From the NCBI RefSeq assembly GCF_014640295.1, contig NZ_BMGR01000007.1, positions 216,925 to 280,924 on the forward strand: 64,000 nt of DNA, read 5' to 3'. The first letter of the stretch is position 1. Every line of letters begins with the position of its first letter. The position numbers were made by a program, and so were the translations under genes. Under the pieces are notes generated by a model. It was not told the DNA's origin. It worked only from the letters and a program-made list of their open reading frames with translations, and searched no databases. This DNA is from Paenibacillus abyssi (GTDB taxonomy: Bacteria > Bacillota > Bacilli > Paenibacillales > Paenibacillaceae). Shown piece by piece: positions 1-9,218 of the stretch.

Positions 1-140
1 TGTAGGATACAAATATATGGTGTCGGACTAATTGATCTGATTATTAAGGATTCTAACATTCTCCTAAATATTAACATCGTACTTTCCTAATTCGTTTGTA
101 GGACAATGAAGTTAACGACATAGCGAAGACACGGAGTTGA

Positions 141-1511
141 ATGCGGAGGAGAAGGGGCAGCTTGGTTAACCACATGCAAGAAATCGACACCCCCATTGAA
201 GAAGAACGGCAGAAGAAGCTAGGATCGGTCGACCGGATTACGGGGCTGTTTGGAAGAGATGCGGCCCTGGCTGTTGTGGAACAATTGATTAATGACGGTA
301 CACGCAGTGGTGAAGGTTCGTATGGTCTTATGCTTGTTGATCTGAACGATTTTTACCGGGTCAACGAAACGTGGGGAACCGCCTTCGGCGATACTGTGCT
401 AAGCGTGTGCGCACAGGCCCTTTCCAATGCGAACAAACATGCGGGCTATCCGGTGTGCCGTTATGGCAGCAATACATTCTTGCTTGTGTTAAAGGGTGAC
501 GCTTTGGAGGCGGAAGCTGTACGGCTGCGGGCAGTGATCGAGCAACCCGTCGCGATTCAAGATCAAACGGTGCATCTGAGTGCAACCTGCGGCATGATCA
601 TCTTAAACGCGCACAATAAGAACGCTGAAAAACTGTTAAGACATACGGACACTGCACTTCACGAAGCGAAAAGCGCCAAAGGCGGCTGCCGCTTCGTTGT
701 TTATTCAAGTGAGCTTATGAAAGAAACCTCAAGAAGAATGCTGCTGGAGAGTGAATTGCGTCAAGCGCTGCATCATAACCAGCTGCGGCTGCATTATCAA
801 CCCCAATATCAAACGGCTACCGGCCGGTTGAGGGGGTTCGAAGCGCTGCTTCGCTGGCAGCATCCTGAGCTTGGATCTATCCCGCCTGGGGAGTTTATTC
901 CGATTGCAGAGGAAACCGGGCTGATCATTCCAATCGGAGAATGGGTCATCCGGGAGGCCTGCCGCAAATATGCGGAGATCGATCCTATAAGCTGCTCTGA
1001 ACTTATTTTCTCTGTTAATGTCTCTGCGGTACAACTGAATAATCCCTGTTTTGAACAGGCGCTGATGCAGATTTTGGGAGAAATGAATCATCCCCCCGGA
1101 CGGTTGGAGCTGGAAATTACGGAAAGCACTTTGATTCAGAATAAAGAAGCATCCATTACAGCGTTGAACCGGCTGCGAAGCCAGGGGATCAGGATTGCGC
1201 TGGACGATTTCGGGACAGGTTATTCCTCTCTCAGCTATTTGATTCATCTTCCCATTCAATGCCTGAAAATGGACCGTTCATTTGTGAAAAATATCGATAC
1301 CGAAATGACGGAGCGCCGCATTGTGGAGTCTATCATTACGCTTGTTCATCAGCTTGGCATTGAAATTGTGGCCGAAGGAATAGAGACCCGCGAGCAGTTG
1401 GCCTTGTTAAAGGAATGGGGCTGCGACTTTGTACAGGGCTATCTCCTTGGCCAGCCTCAAGAAGGCCGGTTTTTGCCACTGGTTCTCAATCCTGCAGACA
1501 TAGGTAGGTGA
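141..1511 (+). CDS. GGDEF/EAL protein, probable c-di-GMP phosphodiesterase
   Basis: This 456-residue soluble protein has an N-terminal GGDEF-like domain (about 25-190) followed by an EAL domain (about 200-450). The diguanylate cyclase signature is degenerate: the GGDEF position reads G-S-N-T-F at 109-113, so cyclase activity is unlikely. The EAL domain looks intact, with E-A-L at 234-236, N293, E327-I-T-E, the D-D-F-G-T-G-Y loop at 355-361 and the late E-G-I-E and Q-G-Y-L motifs, which supports hydrolysis of c-di-GMP. There is no membrane segment or recognisable sensor domain. The start is uncertain: ATG 141 has GGAG five bases upstream, while TTG 162 in the same frame has a better-spaced GGAGGAG. 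A terminator follows directly. Confidence 0.88.
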   Translation: MRRRRGSLVNHMQEIDTPIEEERQKKLGSVDRITGLFGRDAALAVVEQLINDGTRSGEGSYGLMLVDLNDFYRVNETWGTAFGDTVLSVCAQALSNANKHAGYPVCRYGSNTFLLVLKGDALEAEAVRLRAVIEQPVAIQDQTVHLSATCGMIILNAHNKNAEKLLRHTDTALHEAKSAKGGCRFVVYSSELMKETSRRMLLESELRQALHHNQLRLHYQPQYQTATGRLRGFEALLRWQHPELGSIPPGEFIPIAEETGLIIPIGEWVIREACRKYAEIDPISCSELIFSVNVSAVQLNNPCFEQALMQILGEMNHPPGRLELEITESTLIQNKEASITALNRLRSQGIRIALDDFGTGYSSLSYLIHLPIQCLKMDRSFVKNIDTEMTERRIVESIITLVHQLGIEIVAEGIETREQLALLKEWGCDFVQGYLLGQPQEGRFLPLVLNPADIGR

Positions 1512-1533
1512 GACGTACCCACAAACAAACATC

Positions 1534-1574
1534 AAAACATCCCGCTGCACGTTACCCGTGCCGTGGGATGTTTT
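1534..1574 (+). terminator. Intrinsic terminator after the GGDEF/EAL gene
   Basis: A ten-base-pair stem (AAAACATCCC at 1534-1543 with GGGATGTTTT at 1565-1574) encloses an inner GCAC/GTGC helix. The A-run and T-run at its ends allow it to work in both directions. It closes the single-gene unit of the c-di-GMP protein. Confidence 0.75.
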
Positions 1575-1607
1575 CGTTATCAAGGGGGAGAGGGAGTATC
1601 TCCAGGT

Positions 1608-1853
1608 ATATATGTGTTTCCGGATGTTAAGGCCATAGGCTGCTGTCATGAGGTGTTCGGCACGCAGAAGCTGCTTGCTTCCATGCTGGAGGAGATGAAA
1701 GGGATCAAGGGCATCGACCGCCGTGACATTAAGGTTAACGTATTTGGCATTAATCATTTCACCTGGCTTGATCAGGGCTCTTATCAAGGGATGGGCTTAT
1801 TTCCATTGTATAAGGATTTTGTAGCGAAGCATTACGAAGAGGGTTTTGAAGGA
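1608..1853 (+). pseudogene. Remnant of a glycoside hydrolase family 4 gene
   Basis: About 82 codons in the +3 frame resemble the central part of GH4 enzymes (alpha-galactosidase / alpha-galacturonidase type, NAD- and Mn-dependent). The metal-site words V-F-P-D-V-K-A-I-G-C-C-H-E-V-F-G and G-I-N-H-F-T-W are both present. GH4 proteins are about 430-470 residues, so the NAD-binding N-terminus and the C-terminal half are missing. There is no ribosome binding site or start next to the homologous part, and the frame is lost after E-E-G-F-E. A short stretch in the next frame near 1852-1885 (D-T-V-R-S-W-K-F-G-L-T) may be a more distal piece of the same gene. This is a dead fragment, not an expressed enzyme. 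Confidence 0.7.
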
Positions 1854-1900
1854 TACTGTGCGTTCCTGGAAGTTCGGGTTAACCAATGTTTTTTTTATAT

Positions 1901-2119
1901 TCAAGATACCTCAAGGTACAGCTTTGTGCCGTCGTTATATTGGAAGATGGCGACATCGCGGACAACTTCAACCGACTTCACCATTTTCCATCTTTTGCGA
2001 AATTCGAAGTCAAGAGACATTTCATCGAGTTTCGTATTCAGAAGGTCATAATACTGCCCTTTTTCAGCCGGGAAATACACGGGGATAGACTTGTTTTTAA
2101 ACGTAATGACTTTCATCAT
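1901..2119 (-). CDS. Small protein of unknown function
   Basis: I do not recognise this 72-residue protein. It starts M-M-K-V-I-T-F-K and is charged, with alternating hydrophobic residues suggesting a beta-rich fold and no membrane segment or signal peptide. The case for a real gene is its ribosome binding site: on the minus strand GGAGGTG lies seven bases before the paired ATG codons. It faces the GH4 remnant and has no operon partner. Confidence 0.55.
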   Translation of the reverse strand: MMKVITFKNKSIPVYFPAEKGQYYDLLNTKLDEMSLDFEFRKRWKMVKSVEVVRDVAIFQYNDGTKLYLEVS

Positions 2120-2485
2120 AGCGCTTCACCTCCAGGATTTTCTTCATTATATGCCTAAGAATTTAGATGGTTATAAAGCAAGGGTAAGACCTTTGTTTGA
2201 TTTGCTAACAGTCTCTTAATAATTAGAGAGTCTATATCTATTTTGATTGATCATTGTAAAATAAACGGGGCTCATTGCAGCTCCGTTTTTTCATATATTC
2301 AACCTGATTAACTAAAATAGTTAATTGTATGAAATAATGTACGGTTTTTTTGTATTGGCATTTTGCAGGATTTAAATGTTCGATGAGCCGTTAGTCCGAT
2401 TGGTTCGCCTCATTCCCTCCTGAACGCACTGTGATAAAATAAAAGGAATTCCATTATGATGGTATGGTCTTTGGAGGGATGAGAT
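2120..2485. other. Intergenic region between two divergent genes
   Basis: This 366-base AT-rich stretch separates the small minus-strand gene from the NagZ-like gene. It holds the terminator at 2265-2291 and, near 2433, a possible extended -10 element (TGTGATAAAAT) about 40 bases before the NagZ-like start. I see no open frame with a ribosome binding site. Confidence 0.5.
2265..2291 (+). terminator. Rho-independent terminator without an upstream gene
   Basis: An eight-base-pair stem (2265-2272 with 2279-2286, one G-U pair) is followed by six T residues. No intact + strand gene lies upstream, so it may be the surviving end of the operon that once held the GH4 gene. Confidence 0.65.
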
Positions 2486-3814
2486 ATGCAGGCTATTGTG
2501 TCAAATGCAAAACTTGCAATGAGCATTGTCATTCTCGCTTTGTTCGTTTTGGTGATCGGAGGGTGTGAAGGGAAGCAGCAATCCGAATCCGTATCGGAAA
2601 TGCCTCCTAACAAAGAAAACGCCGAAGCGGTGGAAACCATAACGCCTGAGGATGCCGGGAATAGGCCTGATCAGGCAGTGAATAAGCCAGGTCCGGCTGC
2701 TCAAAATCAGGATCCGGCGGCGGACAAGCTGCTTGCCTTGTCCACGGAAGAGAAGATCGGACAGCTTGTTATTATCGGCTTGCAGGGGGAGAAGATCAAT
2801 GCCGATACGAGCAAGCGGATACTGGCGGACAGGGTCGGGGGATTTATATTGTACAGCCCCAATCTTCGGACGGTACAGCAGTCCGCTGAATTGATCAACT
2901 CGCTCAAGGCTTTAAATCAAACCAATCCATTCCCTTTGTGGATAAGTGTGGATGAGGAGGGCGGAAGAGTAAGCCGGCTGCCCGAGCCAATCCATAAGCT
3001 CCCCGGCAGCCGGGAGATCGGAGCGGCGGATAATCCGGAATGGGCCGGGCAGATCGGCACGATGATCGGCAGGCAGCTGGATGCCTTTGGATTCAATATG
3101 AACTTTGCTCCGGTGCTCGATGTGGATAGCAATCCGGACAATCCGGTCATAGGCGAACGTTCCTATGGCTCTACGGCAGATGTTGTCAGCCGCATGGGGA
3201 TTGCAGCTATGAAGGGGCTTCAGAAGGAAGGCGTTGTTGCCGTCGTCAAGCATTTTCCAGGCCACGGGGACACATCGGTGGATTCCCATATTGGTCTGCC
3301 AGTCGTTGAACACGATATGGAGCGGCTGCGCAGCCTGGAGCTCATCCCGTTTATGGATGCCATCAGACAAGGTGCGGATGCGGTCATGGTTGCGCATCTG
3401 CTGATGCCTGCAATTGATCCGGAACGCCCTGCCTCGATGTCTTCAGCTGTCATTAATGAACTGCTCAGGGGTGAACTTGGATATGACGGAGTCGTCATAA
3501 CAGATGATATGACAATGGGGGCAATTACAAGTGGATACGATATCGGCGAAGCGGCCGTACAGTCGATCCTGGCGGGCTGCGATATCGTCATTGTCGGCCA
3601 TGATCCGGCTCATCAAGCCCATGTTATAACGTCATTGAAAGAGGCCGTTGCCAGCGGAGTGATTACGGAATCGATGCTGGACGAGAGAGTCGGTAGAGTT
3701 GTTGCGTTGAAGGAAAAGTACCGTCTGAATCACGAAGCGGTAACAATCCCTGACACTGCATCCTTGAATCGGATGATTGAAGAGGCTTTGGAAAGTCAGG
3801 AGCGTGCGGAGTAG
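2486..3814 (+). CDS. nagZ: NagZ-like beta-N-acetylhexosaminidase lipoprotein (GH3)
   Basis: This 442-residue GH3 enzyme should release N-acetylglucosamine from muropeptides during cell-wall turnover. An N-terminal hydrophobic helix ends in a lipobox (V-I-G-G-C, Cys27), so it is probably membrane-anchored outside the cell. A Pro/Asn/Gln-rich spacer (about 30-75) leads to the catalytic barrel. The K-H-F-P-G-H-G signature is at 255-261, the D-S-H acid/base dyad at 266-268, and T-D-D at 339-341 holds the expected aspartate nucleophile. Only the barrel is present, without the C-terminal second GH3 domain. The ATG has GGAGG about nine bases upstream. It appears to be transcribed alone and runs convergently into the catalase gene. 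Confidence 0.88.
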   Translation: MQAIVSNAKLAMSIVILALFVLVIGGCEGKQQSESVSEMPPNKENAEAVETITPEDAGNRPDQAVNKPGPAAQNQDPAADKLLALSTEEKIGQLVIIGLQGEKINADTSKRILADRVGGFILYSPNLRTVQQSAELINSLKALNQTNPFPLWISVDEEGGRVSRLPEPIHKLPGSREIGAADNPEWAGQIGTMIGRQLDAFGFNMNFAPVLDVDSNPDNPVIGERSYGSTADVVSRMGIAAMKGLQKEGVVAVVKHFPGHGDTSVDSHIGLPVVEHDMERLRSLELIPFMDAIRQGADAVMVAHLLMPAIDPERPASMSSAVINELLRGELGYDGVVITDDMTMGAITSGYDIGEAAVQSILAGCDIVIVGHDPAHQAHVITSLKEAVASGVITESMLDERVGRVVALKEKYRLNHEAVTIPDTASLNRMIEEALESQERAE

Positions 3815-3822
3815 TGGTCCGG

Positions 3823-4725
3823 CTAAGCTTTGAAGCCTGCGGAGCGCTGCAACCTTTTCACAATTTCCAAATAGTCTTCCGCTGAAATGCCTGGAGCGAA
3901 CTCCTCCGGCAGTTCCCTCAGCTCGGGAATAGGGCCGCCTTCAGGCGTACCGAACACGACTTCGAGCTTGCCGCCGCTCTCCGGATGTGTTCCTTTCCAG
4001 ATCTGCCCGACATCCCGGTAATCATCGGCGCTGAACGTATACAGCTTGTTTCCGAGCCCCATGGCTTCAAATTTCCGTGCTGCTTCGAATTGGCTGTTGC
4101 TGAGGTCGGGAATAGGAATCAGCTTGGTTATGTCCACACCGGTAGCTATTTCGAGCGCTTTGGCATAGGCCAGCACATGAACGCCGCCGCGAACAAGCAA
4201 ATAACCGATCATTTCTCGTGCAACCGGATGGTTGGTCATCTCATAGACCCGCATTTTATGCGTTCTGGCACCGCACTCGAGGAAGAAATTGTGAACCAGA
4301 TCAAGCACTAAATTTCCGCTGTTAAATACATAATCGCCGCGCCATGGATTTCCCATAGAGTCGCCGGCCAGCGCGGTTTGAGCGGTTGCGATAAAAAAGT
4401 AGGAGTTTCGTTTGTTCAGCCCTTCATGCAGCGGGGTGGAATCAGGCCGTCCCGGACTTGTGGTTCCGGTTAACACCAGGTTAATGGTATGGGCGACAAG
4501 CTCAACATGGCCGATTTCTTCCGCTGTGATGCTGGCGACTAAATCATAGAACGGTTTCAGCTTTGTTTTGCCCCTGAAGTTAAAGGATTGATATAAATAA
4601 TTGTTGAGTGTGGACATTTCTCCGAATTTTCCGCCCAGCAGCTCCTGTACGGCAGCTGCGGCATTGGCATCCGCGAAGGTGGAAGCCGGCAGCGCGATTT
4701 GAAGTTTATTGATTCGGGTAAACAC
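3823..4725 (-). CDS. Manganese catalase
   Basis: This 300-residue dimanganese catalase converts hydrogen peroxide to water and oxygen. All five expected metal ligands can be placed: E36, E70, H73, E150 and H183, spaced as in the family. It lacks heme-catalase features. Related proteins in spore formers include the coat-associated CotJC type, but no cotJA or cotJB neighbours are seen, so a spore role is not supported by context. The GTG start at 4725 has only a modest GGTGA-type ribosome binding site. It is a lone minus-strand gene with its stop eight bases from the NagZ-like stop. Confidence 0.9.
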   Translation of the reverse strand: MFTRINKLQIALPASTFADANAAAAVQELLGGKFGEMSTLNNYLYQSFNFRGKTKLKPFYDLVASITAEEIGHVELVAHTINLVLTGTTSPGRPDSTPLHEGLNKRNSYFFIATAQTALAGDSMGNPWRGDYVFNSGNLVLDLVHNFFLECGARTHKMRVYEMTNHPVAREMIGYLLVRGGVHVLAYAKALEIATGVDITKLIPIPDLSNSQFEAARKFEAMGLGNKLYTFSADDYRDVGQIWKGTHPESGGKLEVVFGTPEGGPIPELRELPEEFAPGISAEDYLEIVKRLQRSAGFKA

Positions 4726-4956
4726 GTGCGCTTCACCATCCCAATTCGATTTTTAACTCAATTTATGAGGTTTATTGAAGCGATAGACCATGATTTCCAT
4801 TAGATTTGTCCACAATATCGAGATTGTGAAGCAGATGCTGCGGGTGGTACAGAGTGGATGGTTTGGTGTACAATTAGAAGAAGCGCCCAGGAAATTTGGT
4901 ATGAAAAAGCCTTTTTTGCCTTATCAATCTCATAGGCTGGGCGGAAAGGAAGCGCG

Positions 4957-6534
4957 ATGGAGTTTTCCAAAGTGTTCTTTGTGAATATCAGTTTGCTGAT
5001 CACGTTTGGTTATATTTTCAATTTGGTTTATAAATATTTGTTTCTGCACGCAGCGCCGAAGTTGAAGAATGGCTTCTCCGTCGCCCTGTTTATTTTTTCA
5101 GGCTGGTTTACGATGCTGTTTGGCCTGCAGTTAACGGACATGGCCTTGTTTGATTTGCGATTTGTGCCGATCATTTTTGCAACGCTTGTATTTCGTAAGC
5201 CGTCAACGCTGATTATTATCGGAACCGGAATCGGCTTGGCCCGGTTGACCTTTGGCATTAATGAGGCCTCCTTGGCAGGATTTTATAACATGACGATTCT
5301 GGGGATCCTGGCATCCCTGCTCACTTATTATTTTCAAATATCAGCTTGGTCCTATAGGAGAAAAGCGGCAGCAGCCATATTAATTATTAATACAGTGAAT
5401 ATTTTGAATATCGCTTTGCTAGGCGTTATCCCGATCTGGATTTACTTATCTGAGATTGCTATTTTCACCTATCCGCTCGGAATCGTGCTCAGCGCGTTTT
5501 TTATATTTATCATCCGTGATTTTTATAAGGAGCAGAAGCGGGTAATCGAACTGCGGAAAATGAATATTATTCTTCGCAGACAGACGCGCGAGCTGCGGGA
5601 GGCCAAGCGGGCGTTAGAGGAAAAGGCAAGGCAGCTCATGCTCGCTTCCAAATATAAATCTGAATTTCTGGCGAATATGTCACACGAGCTCAAGACCCCC
5701 TTGAACAGTATTATTCTGTTATCCGAAATGATCCGGGAAGCAAGGGAGGAACGAAAAGAGGATGGCGAAGGCGATGAAGCCCGTTATGCGGAAATCATAC
5801 ATGCGGCAGGCAATGATTTGCTGCAATTAATTGATGATATTTTGGACTTATCCAAGGTAGAGGCCGGCAAGATGGATGTTATGCTCGAGAAGGTGGTCAC
5901 CTTGGATATGCTGCAGCTTATCCATGATCAATTTCTTCCCATGGCCCAGCAGAAGGGGCTGGCCTTTGAGCTGCGCGTAAGTGAAGAGGTTCCGGGCACG
6001 TTATATACCGATGCGCTTCGCGTCAATCAGATTTTGAGGAACCTGCTTGTCAACGCCTTTAAATTCACGGAGCGCGGCAGTGTAACATTGGATGTACAGC
6101 TCGAACGGGAAATTGTCAGCGTGGAGGAAGGGCGCGGTATCGCCCGGAGGAAACGCCCATGGAATTTGCCCGCATGGCAAGGGAGATTTAATCGTGACCG
6201 GTGTTTACTCAGAAGCACTTCGGGCAAATCCGGCATTCAATCGGGAACGCGGCGGTCGGGCACGGCGCAGCCTGTGATCCATACCAGGGAATGGCTGTCT
6301 TTTTCCGTAATCGATACCGGGATCGGAATTGAGCCGGAGAAGCAGCAGCTTATTTTCGAAGCATTCAAGCAGGCAGACGGCGCGATAAACCGCAAATACG
6401 GGGGCACCGGCCTTGGATTGTCAATCAGCCTGCAGCTGGCACGACTGCTCGGCGGTTCGCTCTCATTAACGAGCCGTTATGAGGAGGGCAGTAAGTTTAC
6501 GCTGCTGCTTCCGGTACTGCAGGAACCCGAATAA
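4957..6534 (+). CDS. Membrane sensor histidine kinase with 5TM (LytS/YhcK-type) sensor
   Basis: This 525-residue kinase has five to six hydrophobic segments in residues 5-190, a coiled linker (about 190-235), a HisKA domain with phospho-acceptor H243 (S-H-E-L-K-T-P-L) and an HATPase domain with N-box N366, D-T-G-I-G at 453-457 and G-G-T-G-L-G-L near 482-488. The N-terminal part resembles the 5TM-LytS/YhcK group. A basic, poorly conserved insert of about 60 residues (384-445) lies between the N-box and the G1 box. There is no receiver domain and no response regulator gene beside it, so its partner is elsewhere. AAAGGA precedes the ATG. Confidence 0.87.
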   Translation: MEFSKVFFVNISLLITFGYIFNLVYKYLFLHAAPKLKNGFSVALFIFSGWFTMLFGLQLTDMALFDLRFVPIIFATLVFRKPSTLIIIGTGIGLARLTFGINEASLAGFYNMTILGILASLLTYYFQISAWSYRRKAAAAILIINTVNILNIALLGVIPIWIYLSEIAIFTYPLGIVLSAFFIFIIRDFYKEQKRVIELRKMNIILRRQTRELREAKRALEEKARQLMLASKYKSEFLANMSHELKTPLNSIILLSEMIREAREERKEDGEGDEARYAEIIHAAGNDLLQLIDDILDLSKVEAGKMDVMLEKVVTLDMLQLIHDQFLPMAQQKGLAFELRVSEEVPGTLYTDALRVNQILRNLLVNAFKFTERGSVTLDVQLEREIVSVEEGRGIARRKRPWNLPAWQGRFNRDRCLLRSTSGKSGIQSGTRRSGTAQPVIHTREWLSFSVIDTGIGIEPEKQQLIFEAFKQADGAINRKYGGTGLGLSISLQLARLLGGSLSLTSRYEEGSKFTLLLPVLQEPE

Positions 6535-6637
6535 GTCGTGAAAATAATGCAGGAAATGGTAAATAGAAGTTAGGGACTTTATCCAATGGATAGAAAATGA
6601 TAAACTTTGAAAGAACTCGTATCTGTAAAAGGAGCCA

Positions 6638-8008
6638 ATGATGGCCAAAATAAAAATAAAATTCGCATGCACCGAGTGCGGTACGGAAGCTCCGAAATGG
6701 CTGGGCAAATGCCCGGGCTGCGGTGCATGGAATACGATGGTTGAAGAGAAAGAAACGGTAATCAAGACCCAAGGAATCGGATCGCCGCTTATTCAGACGA
6801 AAGAAAAGGCGCAATCCATCATAAGTATAGACGGCGGGCAGGAACCGCGTATAGAAACAACGATGATCGAGCTTAACCGTGTGCTTGGAGGCGGTGTAGT
6901 GCCCGGTTCTTTAATACTGGTCGGAGGAGATCCGGGAATCGGCAAATCAACGCTGCTCCTGCAAACGTCTCATGCGTTAGCTGCCAAGGGACTTACCGTG
7001 CTGTATATTTCCGGGGAGGAATCAGTCAGGCAGACGCGCTTGCGCGCTGATCGGCTGGGAGCGCTTACGGATAAACTTTATGTGCTCTGCGAGACGAATC
7101 TGGAGCAGATTGGCGAAGCGATTGAAGCGGTCAAGCCGGATTTCCTCGTCATTGACTCGATCCAGACCGTGTATGAGCCATCGGTGCCTTCTGCGCCGGG
7201 CAGCGTGGCGCAGGTTCGCGAATGTACGGCCCATTTCATGCGGATTGCCAAAGTAAACGGGATTGCGACGGTGCTTGTCGGACATGTAACGAAGGAAGGC
7301 GCGATTGCCGGGCCGAGGCTGCTTGAGCATATGGTCGACTGCGTGCTGTACTTCGAAGGCGAACGGCATCATTCTTATCGGCTGCTGCGGGCAGTCAAGA
7401 ACCGCTTTGGTTCGACCAATGAGATCGGTATCTTCGAAATGGGCGAAGGCGGGCTTCGTGAGGTGTCCAATCCTTCGGAGCTGTTTCTCTCCGAGCGGCC
7501 GCTCGGCGTATCCGGCTCCACGGTTGTCGCAAGCATGGAAGGAACGCGCCCTGTGCTTGTAGAGCTGCAGGCGCTGGTCGCAACAACAAATTTTCCTTCG
7601 CCGCGGCGCATGTCCACCGGTATCGATCATCATCGGATGGCATTGATTATTGCCGTGCTGGAGAAAAGAATGGGCATGTTTTTGCAAAATCAAGACGCCT
7701 ACTTAAACGTAGCAGGCGGAGTCAAGCTCGACGAACCGGCTGTCGATCTGGCTGCTGCGGTCAGCCTGGCTTCGAGCTTCCGGGATGTGCCTACAAAGCC
7801 GGACGATGTCATTTTCGGCGAGGTGGGTCTAACCGGTGAGGTGAGGGCTGTTTCCAGAGCGGAGCAGCGGGTAAAGGAAGCGGAGAAGCTCGGATTCAAA
7901 AGGGTCATTATGCCGGAAAAAAGTCTCAAAGGCTGGAAACCTCCAGCCGGCATCAAAATTGTTGGCGTGAGCACGGTGTCGGAAGCACTCGCGGCAGCGC
8001 TCGGATAG
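6638..8008 (+). CDS. radA: DNA repair protein RadA
   Basis: RadA is a DnaB-type ATP-driven helicase that helps branch migration in homologous recombination. This 456-residue copy has the N-terminal four-cysteine zinc finger (C11, C14, C25, C28), Walker [10 protein letters not shown] at 97-105, the RadA-specific K-N-R-F-G motif at 254-258 and a C-terminal Lon-protease-like domain. AAAAGGAG precedes two adjacent ATG codons (6638 and 6641), and either could be used. disA follows after 13 bases and is surely co-transcribed. The usual upstream Bacillales partner clpC is not here. Confidence 0.97.
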   Translation: MMAKIKIKFACTECGTEAPKWLGKCPGCGAWNTMVEEKETVIKTQGIGSPLIQTKEKAQSIISIDGGQEPRIETTMIELNRVLGGGVVPGSLILVGGDPGIGKSTLLLQTSHALAAKGLTVLYISGEESVRQTRLRADRLGALTDKLYVLCETNLEQIGEAIEAVKPDFLVIDSIQTVYEPSVPSAPGSVAQVRECTAHFMRIAKVNGIATVLVGHVTKEGAIAGPRLLEHMVDCVLYFEGERHHSYRLLRAVKNRFGSTNEIGIFEMGEGGLREVSNPSELFLSERPLGVSGSTVVASMEGTRPVLVELQALVATTNFPSPRRMSTGIDHHRMALIIAVLEKRMGMFLQNQDAYLNVAGGVKLDEPAVDLAAAVSLASSFRDVPTKPDDVIFGEVGLTGEVRAVSRAEQRVKEAEKLGFKRVIMPEKSLKGWKPPAGIKIVGVSTVSEALAAALG

Positions 8009-8021
8009 AGGAGGCCATAAC

Positions 8022-9101
8022 ATGACGAAGGAACTCAATCAACAAGAAATTACGAACCAATTGCTGCAGCTGGTCGCGCCGGGCACTGCATTCCGTGAAG
8101 GGCTGGAGAACGTGCTGCGCGCCAAAACCGGTGCACTGATAGTTGTAGGTTACAGCCCCGAATTAATGGAAGTGGTGGATGGCGGCTTCTCGATCAATTG
8201 CGACTTTTCGCCCAACTATTTATATGAATTAGCCAAGATGGACGGGGCGATCATACTAAGCGAGGATTTCCGCCGGATTTTGTACGCGAATACTCAACTG
8301 ATTCCGGACAGCTCTATTCCGTCCATTGAGACGGGGATCCGCCACCGGACCGCAGAGCGGGTTGCAAAGCAGACAGGGAAGCTTGTCGTTTCGATTTCCC
8401 AGCGCCGGAACGTAATTACGCTGTATCAAGGCTATTTGCGCTATTCGTTGAAGGAAATGGGTGTTATTTTAACAAAAGCAAATCAAGCGATCCAGACATT
8501 GGAAAAGTACAAAGCTGTGCTTAGTCAGGCATTTACAAATCTGTCCGCTTCGGAATTCGAGGAGCTTGTCACCCTGCAGGAAGTTGCCAATGTCATTCAA
8601 CGGGTTGAGATGGTGCTGCGGATCAAGACGGAAATTAAACGTTACGTGAATGAGCTTGGAACGGAAGGCCGTCTCATCAGTATGCAGATGGAGGAGCTCG
8701 TAGGCGGCGTGGAGGAGGATGCATGGTTCCTTCTCAAAGATTACGCGAGGGACAACAGCGATGATAAAATCAGGGACATTCGCGCAGGGCTGAAGAAAAT
8801 GAGCTCAGAGGAGCTTCTTGATATTCATCACATTATTCGATTGCTCGGCTATCCTTACTCAGGAACGATCACAGAAGAAGCGATCCTGCCCAGAGGCTAC
8901 AGACTGCTGCACAAAATTCCACGGCTGCCGATTATCATCATGCATAATTTGGTCGAGCGCTTCCATCACCTTACTCAAATGGTTGCGGCAACGATCGAAG
9001 ATTTGGATGAGGTCGACGGCATCGGCGAGGTGCGCGCACGGGCTATTAAAGAAGGGCTGAAACGGATTCAAGAACAGGTGTTCATTGACAGGCAAATTTA
9101 A
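8022..9101 (+). CDS. disA: DNA integrity scanning diadenylate cyclase DisA
   Basis: DisA makes c-di-AMP from two ATP and slows or stops when it meets branched DNA. The 359-residue protein has the DAC domain with D-G-A at 74-76 and R-H-R-T at 107-110, a helical spine and a C-terminal helix-hairpin-helix DNA-binding domain ([11 protein letters not shown]). Length and domain order match the family. It directly follows radA, the conserved pairing in Bacillales, and GAGGAGG lies just before its ATG. Confidence 0.97.
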   Translation: MTKELNQQEITNQLLQLVAPGTAFREGLENVLRAKTGALIVVGYSPELMEVVDGGFSINCDFSPNYLYELAKMDGAIILSEDFRRILYANTQLIPDSSIPSIETGIRHRTAERVAKQTGKLVVSISQRRNVITLYQGYLRYSLKEMGVILTKANQAIQTLEKYKAVLSQAFTNLSASEFEELVTLQEVANVIQRVEMVLRIKTEIKRYVNELGTEGRLISMQMEELVGGVEEDAWFLLKDYARDNSDDKIRDIRAGLKKMSSEELLDIHHIIRLLGYPYSGTITEEAILPRGYRLLHKIPRLPIIIMHNLVERFHHLTQMVAATIEDLDEVDGIGEVRARAIKEGLKRIQEQVFIDRQI

Positions 9102-9218
9102 ATCCCATACAATGTAAGAATGCCTATTTCCACGATTTTAATCCATTGGATAAAAATAAAAAACGTTTTGCAAAGCAAGATGAACGGAATTGGGTATAGT
9201 AAAGATGAGGTGGAATTG

